Shown one piece after another: positions 20,853-25,517 of a DNA stretch of 25,517 bases. This DNA comes from Collybiopsis luxurians FD-317 M1 (lineage: Eukaryota; Basidiomycota; Agaricomycetes; Agaricales; Omphalotaceae). The number at the start of each line of letters is the position of its first letter. Position 1 is the stretch's first letter. The notes below the pieces were generated by a model. It did no database searches. It had not been told where the DNA came from and was given only the letters and a program-made list of their open reading frames with translations. The position numbers were made by a program, and so were the translations under genes. Location: positions 385,244 to 410,760 of the forward strand of contig KN834782.1 in assembly GCA_000827265.1 (NCBI GenBank). The letters are read 5' to 3'.

Positions 20853-21528
20853 ATGGGACAAGTGATTTCCAGTGTCGTTAACCCACAGCCTTCGTCCTAC
20901 GAACTCTCGCTTCTTGATCGAATCGTTCTGTTATCCAACGAGATCGAAAAAACGCCGTCTACAGACTCGGAGCGAGTAGGGATTTTACTATGCCACAGAG
21001 GCGAGACATTAAGGAAGCTCGGATTCGAATACCTTCGGAAGGCTCAGCGAGGTGAGATACACTTTCTTCATTTAAGCCTGATGTCTTCCCTCAAATTGCC
21101 TTTGTTTCCTCAGACATCGTCGATGGCTCCGTTCTTGACTCGGACCTCGAGTATACTGAGGCTTGTGAGGAAATTTTCGCTCAGACGCTCGAAGTGCTTC
21201 GTGAGCTTGACTGCGTGTGCCGCGAGATTCCCTTACCGCCGGAGCCTGAATCACTCGAGCACGGACCCAAACCTGGAACATTGATTATGGTCAGGGAGAT
21301 CGAGTGGCTTGAGTTACTGAGGATGGTATGTACGATTGATTTGGCTCTACTCTTTGGCTCTAATTGATATTGCATCCATAGATCGTCTTTGGATTGTTTT
21401 GCCAAATTGCGAGCCCTATCTGGTGGCTGATTACGCTTCTTTCCGTAGTACTCATCTGCATACTATCTTCCTCCGCCTTGCTGTTACTATTGCTCTGCTC
21501 GGTCAAATCCTCGCAAGCGATGTCATAA
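20853..21528 (+). CDS. Small protein with N-myristoylation motif and C-terminal membrane segment
   Basis: Exons 20853-21051, 21114-21325 and 21382-21528 give 185 aa; both introns have consensus borders (GTGAGA...CAG, GTATGT...TAG). The start MGQVISS fits the N-myristoyltransferase consensus, with Gly2 and Ser6. A soluble, acidic, helical middle follows, with SLLDRIVLLSNEIEK (22-36) and EACEEIFAQTLEVLRELD (about 80-97). The third exon is almost entirely one hydrophobic segment (about 148-178, SPIWWLITLLSVVLICILSS and a Leu run) with a short polar tail. The protein would sit on the cytosolic face, held by lipid at one end and a tail anchor at the other, perhaps bridging or hugging membranes. 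I do not recognise the family. It is convergent with the peroxiredoxin gene, 151 bp between stop codons. Confidence 0.75.
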
Positions 21529-21679
21529 TACTATCAATGTTTGTATTCGAACCTTTTGTACTCTAAGGATGGAGGGGTGTTATTCTGCGGATTGATTACA
21601 TCGCGTAACTGCTACATAGTCTATGCTACGCTGTTCTATAGAAAATCATTCTAGTCATGAGGGCATATCTATAAAAATT

Positions 21680-22697
21680 TCAGTTGCCTGGTCCGTCGCT
21701 CAGCATTTGGCCTCGCTCCGAATAAACACCACTCACCGGTTGAGGCAAAGTACTCGATTTTATCCGTCGGAGTGGCTTTGATAGTCTTACCACCCTCAGA
21801 CCTGTAGATGAGATAAAAAGGTTAGCAAGACATATGTCACGGTATATTTGTAGGAAATTATGCTGACCATCCCGCAGGGCAGACTTCTCCGTATTTGTCC
21901 TATAAAAGGAAGATTGAACAGTGAGATTGCTGTCCTTTCGTATATCTGGACCATGCACGTACAGTAAACTGGAAAGCCTTGACAAGACGGAGAGTCTCTT
22001 CAACAGAACGACCGACCGGGAGGTCGTTGACAGTTATTTGTCTTTGAACGACTTTCCTATCAGTGACGCAAACGGCAAGACCCACAGCTAACGCACCTCA
22101 AAATACCCTTCGGATCAATGATAAACAAACCTCGTAAAGCAATGCCTTCATCTTCCAAGAGAATACCGTAGTCTCTGGCAATGGACATGTTACGGTCTGC
22201 AATAAGGGGAAGTTTCAAGTCAGGTCCGAGACCTCCTTCCTTGCGATGCTGTGAAGCCCATGCGAAATGGGAGTACTGTGAATCTGTAGAGCCAGCTGGT
22301 ATGCGTAACGTATGAGACAGAAAGTATCAAAAAGTTACAAGGATTATAGCGCACCAAGAACAACGGTATCAATTTTCTCAAATTCTTCGAGTGCGTCGTT
22401 GAAAGCGAGAATTTCCGTTGGACAAACAAACGTGAAATCCCTAGCGAGTAAGATACCGTTGAGTATCAATCATCATTCAACCGTGACCATATCCGGAATT
22501 CCTTCACTAACATGGGATAAAAAAAGAGGACAACCCTGAATAATTCCGAGTTCTATCAGCTGGTTATCGAACACACTGATCAGGCTCTAAGCGTACCATT
22601 TGCCCAGGAAATCCGACAACGAAATATCTTGAAAGACACCGTCGACCACAGCCGCGGTCTTGAATTGAGGAGCAGGTTTCTGTACGAGAGCAACCAT
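21680..22697 (-). CDS. TSA1: Typical 2-Cys peroxiredoxin
   Basis: Thioredoxin-dependent peroxidase that reduces hydrogen peroxide and alkyl peroxides, usually cytosolic. Exons 22597-22697, 22512-22535, 22355-22440, 22097-22295, 21963-22056, 21868-21899, 21737-21801 and 21680-21687 give 202 aa, the expected size. Peroxidatic Cys48 sits in DFTFVCPTE, resolving Cys175 in EVCPAGW. GGLG (in KEGGLGPD) and a C-terminal YF (IEYFASTGN) are both present, the pair that makes eukaryotic enzymes sensitive to overoxidation and able to act as peroxide sensors. Exon 2 is only 24 nt and the last exon 8 nt. If the final intron (21688-21736) is retained, the protein continues to a stop at 21669 and would have 222 aa with a different tail. 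The start [12 protein letters not shown] is typical. All catalytic residues are intact. Confidence 0.93.
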
Positions 22698-22842
22698 GAG
22701 CAAAGGAAGGAATATGTCGAACGATAACGAGCAAACTCGGGCCTTTTTAAATGACGCGTTTTTTTAAAGTTTTAGCCGGCGACGCGTTTGACATCCCGTG
22801 TCGGTCACGAGACGAGTTGGCATCTTATTCAGATTCGTCACC
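22698..22842. promoter_or_regulatory. Peroxiredoxin promoter region
   Basis: 145 bp between the peroxiredoxin start (minus) and a possible small + strand gene. It contains an AT-rich patch (TTTTTTAAAG near 22764) and GACGCGTTT elements occurring twice (near 22754 and 22782). ACGCGT is an MCB-like core. Whether it controls one or both directions is not visible. Confidence 0.35.
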
Positions 22843-23073
22843 ATGAGTACCCTAGCAGTTTTTTTCGCAATTTTGAGCTTCTACTGCAATTTCAAGTCTC
22901 CGGGTCTTTTCTTCATAAACAAATATGATTTCAGTGAGTGATTTTATCCTCGTAAGAAATCCCTGCCACCAAAGACATGAGGCCTTTCAAATTTTGCAGA
23001 AACTTTTGCAGTGTTCTGGATTTTTCCGAAAATTTGTATCTCGCCCGATGGGCGCGATTTGTGCATAAAATAG
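22843..23073 (+). CDS. Possible small hydrophobic protein (weak)
   Basis: An ATG at 22843 opens MSTLAVFFAILSFYC, a good signal-anchor segment, then FKSPGLFFINKYDF up to a consensus GTGAGT donor at 22934. Joining to the acceptor at 22999 continues as KTFAVFWIF and stops at 23071, about 54 aa in total. The N-terminal hydrophobic helix followed by Asn-Phe-Lys-Ser resembles the anchor of some fungal thioesterase-like proteins, but no such domain follows. It may be the 5' end of a truncated gene. The remaining stretch to 23,255 shows nothing else. Confidence 0.3.
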
Positions 23074-23255
23074 GTGGAGAGGATGCGTCATCTTCTTACA
23101 CATCCAGAGCCAACGATGGTCAAGTCATTCATGTTGCCCCCGCAGCTACAGGGGCTCCGGCACTCGGTTTTTCAAGAAAATGACTCGATGAAGTCGAGGG
23201 TTACTGGTGGGGTGAAAAAGCGTGAAGCATTAGAAATCTTTATTTGGCTACATAT

Positions 23256-24108
23256 TCATACAAACATTAAACTGGTGCATCCCACACTGCACTTTGCTCT
23301 ATTGTAGAATCGATGTCTTAAATCCATTATTGACATCCTCCCCCATTTTCCTTCATCGACCATTTTCTTGTTCGCTGGGTTCCTTTTACAAATCTCGTGA
23401 TGCTGCTTCCCCCTAAAACTTGGGGAAATTTTCCCGCAGAAGGAACACCGCAGATGAACCGCATTGAAGTGATCATCCTTGATGTGCTTTTTTAGTGTTT
23501 TGGTGTTGGCGAAAACCCGCTGGCAGCCCTGCCACTGACAATGAAGACCTGGACTCATCAGCTTCATTGAGGAAAACCCATGTTTATCATCTAGATGAGA
23601 CCCCATCCCTCTGCCCGTGGTATTTACCCACTCGCCACAGCATTGTTGAGTTGTTGTGTCAACCCAGAGACATTGGCTGGTGGGCGGAATTTCTGTGAGG
23701 AATCGACTGTTCTCGTTCCGAATGCATCCCCTTGAGGAATGTGCAGACTCATTGTCAGAGTCTGAACATTCGTCGCTAAGCTTACTCTTCTGCAAGCTTT
23801 CCGATACACTCCAGTGCGGCCAAGCAGAGGGAGATGGTGTCACTTCTCGAGAGGCGGTGGGATTTGAACTGCGGGACCTGCTGGGCAATCGAGGTCTGGG
23901 ATAAGGACTAGCAAATGCATGTTAATTGATGTTTTGATTCTTTGCAGGTTCTTCGAACTTACCTTGATGCTGATGATGATCCTTGACGTAGCTCTTGAAG
24001 ATACTGAACCGGAGGCTTTTTTGTGGTCCTCTCCACTCCTCTTATTGCACGCTGGGATCTGAGATGTTCTCTCTTGGGATCCTCATAGTAGAAGTTTAAA
24101 GGGGACAT
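23256..24108 (-). CDS. C2H2 zinc-finger protein
   Basis: Two exons, 23963-24108 and 23256-23907, give 265 aa if translation starts at the ATG after the in-frame stop described below. The first part is Ser/Pro/Arg-rich and basic, followed by an acidic patch (DECSDSDNES). The finger region has QCLWVDTTTQQCCGEW...HLDDKHG (a divergent first finger), a classical C-x4-C-x12-H-x4-H finger (CQWQGC...KKHIKDDH), and a third C2HC-like finger, CSFCGKISPSFRGKQHHEIC. A Cys-containing tail closes the protein. This pattern resembles fungal zinc-finger transcription factors with atypical fingers, so a nuclear, DNA-binding role is likely. The intron at 23908-23962 has GTAAGT...TAG borders and continues the frame, which fixes the upstream reading frame as well. 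Confidence 0.7.
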
Positions 24109-24554
24109 AGAGTAGGGACTTGGAGTTGACTGAGGGTTCTGGCATGGATCAAATGGCGTTGGTGGGGGAGGGGTTGCATGAGAGTATGGGGAAGGGGTTG
24201 ATTGATAGTATCAGCTCGGGTGAAGCAATGATAAAGGGGAAGGACTTGCATGCCTGTTGGGAGAGTACTGAGAAGGGGTTGGATGATGTTGATTTGGATG
24301 GAGTGACGAAGAAGGACTAGGGGAAGAGAGTGACTGACAGTATTGACAGGGATCAACCGATGATTGGGGGGGAGGGGTTGATAGTCTAATATGAGGGTAT
24401 TGAGAAGGAGTGTGAGGTAATCTTCCTTGAGGGTATTCGCTTGCATAGAGAGAAACTGCGGAGTTCCTTCGAGTTCTGATAGCACTGCCCTCATTTCTAT
24501 GTGTTTCTGTGAGTACTGGAAATCAATGGGTGACCAATGCAACATCAACTTACC
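24109..24554 (-). pseudogene. Probable 5' part of the zinc-finger gene, interrupted by an in-frame TGA
   Basis: The same frame continues upstream as a low-complexity Pro/Ser/Thr/Tyr/Gln-rich domain (QSTPSPYS, HPTPSQYSP, PHTPSQYPHI and similar). One TGA at 24211-24213 breaks it. Upstream of that stop it is open to an acceptor at 24506, and a GTAAGT donor at 24553 would attach a further exon in phase. No splice pair was found that removes the TGA without breaking frame. On the + strand the same DNA shows repeated GGGGTTG motifs, so slippage could have altered it. Either the protein starts after the stop, or this allele is a pseudogene, or there is a base error. Confidence 0.5.
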
Positions 24555-25110
24555 CAAAGTAATTCTCTGCCTCTGATCGGGGTCCGGCCCCTGTACGGTG
24601 GTGCAATTTTGCAGAAGAGGAGCTGTTACTGTGGGGGTGTGGAACTTGCATACTTACTGTATCAAGATTGAACTATACTTTATTGAAGGGGTGTTCTGAT
24701 TATATAGGATTCCACATGCGCTTTCCCCATGCCATATGCAATCATGCAAACCATTGTTTAGTCTTTTTTTTACATTGTTTGAATAATTAGTTTCCAGGTT
24801 TAGAAGGTCAAAGGAAAGCTTTGACTCGCCAAATTCAGACAATAGCGGGAATCACTTTGAACCCAAAGTACATGCACTTATTCCAGCAGGTGAGCCACGG
24901 GTTGATGCATTTTTCTGTCGATTGAGAAATCATTCAGGAGATTTATCGGTTATCTGAAAAAAAAAACAAAAACTATTCGACAGGAAAATTTGTATTTATG
25001 AAAGTCCAAAGCGACACGAGTTAAGACAGTATATAAATGGATGATGAACACCTAACACACCCTGCAACACCAGTATTATCCACAAACTTCGAAGCTCTCC
25101 AATTTAGCAT
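24555..25110. other. Gene-poor AT-rich stretch
   Basis: Possible 5' exon material of the zinc-finger gene up to about 24,640 (an ATG near 24,642 opens a Ser/His-rich frame, but its phase does not fit the next exon). Beyond that I see AT-rich DNA with no gene. Confidence 0.4.
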
Positions 25111-25241
25111 TTGTCCATAATTCCTGGAAGCCATCGAGTGCTATTGTGCATAATCCAACAATAAAGATACAGTCTAATGCGCAATTTGTCGTTGTACTCT
25201 TGTGCAAACCTTGGGCAAACCTTGTGCACAATTATGGACAA
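25111..25241. repeat. Interrupted inverted repeat
   Basis: TTGTCCATAATT (25111-25122) is the perfect reverse complement of AATTATGGACAA (25230-25241). The right arm extends inward as TTGTGCAC, and its counterpart TTGTGCAT occurs on the left only after about 21 extra bases. So the two arms match over about 19 bp once a left-arm insertion is discounted. Between them lie short direct repeats (TGTGCAAACCT, TGGGCAAACCT). It may be the end of, or a whole, small non-autonomous element. Confidence 0.6.
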
Positions 25242-25337
25242 TCTTTAAGCTTGGCCCGAGGCGGGACAGCTTCCTATCTTGGCCTATCCCGCCCCCGCCT
25301 TTTCTACTCCATATCAAGAAATAACTCGACCACAGAT

Positions 25338-25366
25338 CCTGATCTAGATCAAGATCTGAGATCAGG
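25338..25366. repeat. Cluster of overlapping GATC palindromes
   Basis: TGATCTAGATCA (25340-25351) is a perfect 12-bp palindrome. It sits inside a larger stem, CCTGATCT (25338-25345) with AGATCAGG (25359-25366). The motif GATC occurs four times in about 25 bp. The surrounding DNA is not obviously coding; the minus-strand frame reads as Asp-Leu-Asp repeats, which follow from the DNA repeat. Confidence 0.65.
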
Positions 25367-25517
25367 GTCAGAAAGCACATTACTTAGCACATTTGAGATC
25401 TGGAGTTACGAGAACAGCCGAGAACAGCTGAATCTTTGGGCTGTAAACATAGCTTTGACCTTCTATAAGAAGTCAAAAACCTTGAACACTGCTCGCTAAG
25501 CAATAACATGTCTTGTC

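Noticed and set aside
24096..24557. Long minus-strand frame through the repetitive region upstream of the zinc finger
   Set aside because: It is open for 153 codons but cannot be joined in phase to the finger exon. The alternative frame with Pro/Ser/Tyr repeats continues directly into the finger exon.
25174..25380. Minus-strand frame with Asp-Leu-Asp repeats
   Set aside because: The repeats are produced by the overlapping GATC palindromes, not by a protein family.

Overview
This window is fungal nuclear DNA, most likely from an Agaricomycete (mushroom-forming basidiomycete). The genes are dense and strewn with 40-90 nt GT-AG introns, some exons are only 8-27 nt long, a 103-residue histone H4 gene carries three introns, and several proteins belong to families I know mainly from Agaricomycetes. 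No genus can be assigned. Gene models were spliced by hand from frame continuity, splice-site shape and family resemblance. No database search was run.

Positions 1 to about 4,400 are strikingly purine-rich on the + strand. They hold the remains of a repeat-associated + strand gene (1231-1972) and one probably intact minus-strand gene, an F-box-like protein with a nucleotidyltransferase-like fold (2688-3985). From about 5,000 to 7,400 the bias reverses. This part holds two degenerate tandem copies of an unidentified gene (near 5,010-5,530 and 5,925-6,270) and a stretch with no convincing gene.

From 7,689 to 10,635 come an intron-containing tRNA-Gly(GCC), an orphan 3' fragment of a proline dehydrogenase gene (minus strand, upstream exons missing) and a complete group II PLP-dependent decarboxylase (494 aa, minus strand). 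The largest gene, 11,420-16,802 on the minus strand, has 16 exons and encodes a 1,503-residue multidomain protein. It has a helical N-terminus like those of fungal STAND proteins, a proline-rich linker, a coiled coil, an EF-hand, a beta-rich domain and two Cys-rich zinc-binding clusters. I recognise it as an Agaricomycete family of unknown function.

The right side is a typical housekeeping block: a tRNA-Thr-like relic (16,995-17,082), histone H4 (minus), an HNH-nuclease-like protein (minus), a small protein with an N-myristoylation motif and a C-terminal membrane segment (+), and a typical 2-Cys peroxiredoxin (minus). The HNH and membrane-protein genes diverge from a shared 318-bp promoter region. 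The membrane-protein and peroxiredoxin genes converge. The window closes with a minus-strand C2H2 zinc-finger gene whose repetitive 5' part contains an in-frame stop, then a gene-poor end with an interrupted inverted repeat and a cluster of GATC palindromes. The genes do not form an evident metabolic cluster. The proline dehydrogenase fragment, the decayed tandem copies and the repeat-associated gene show that the left third is evolutionarily unstable.
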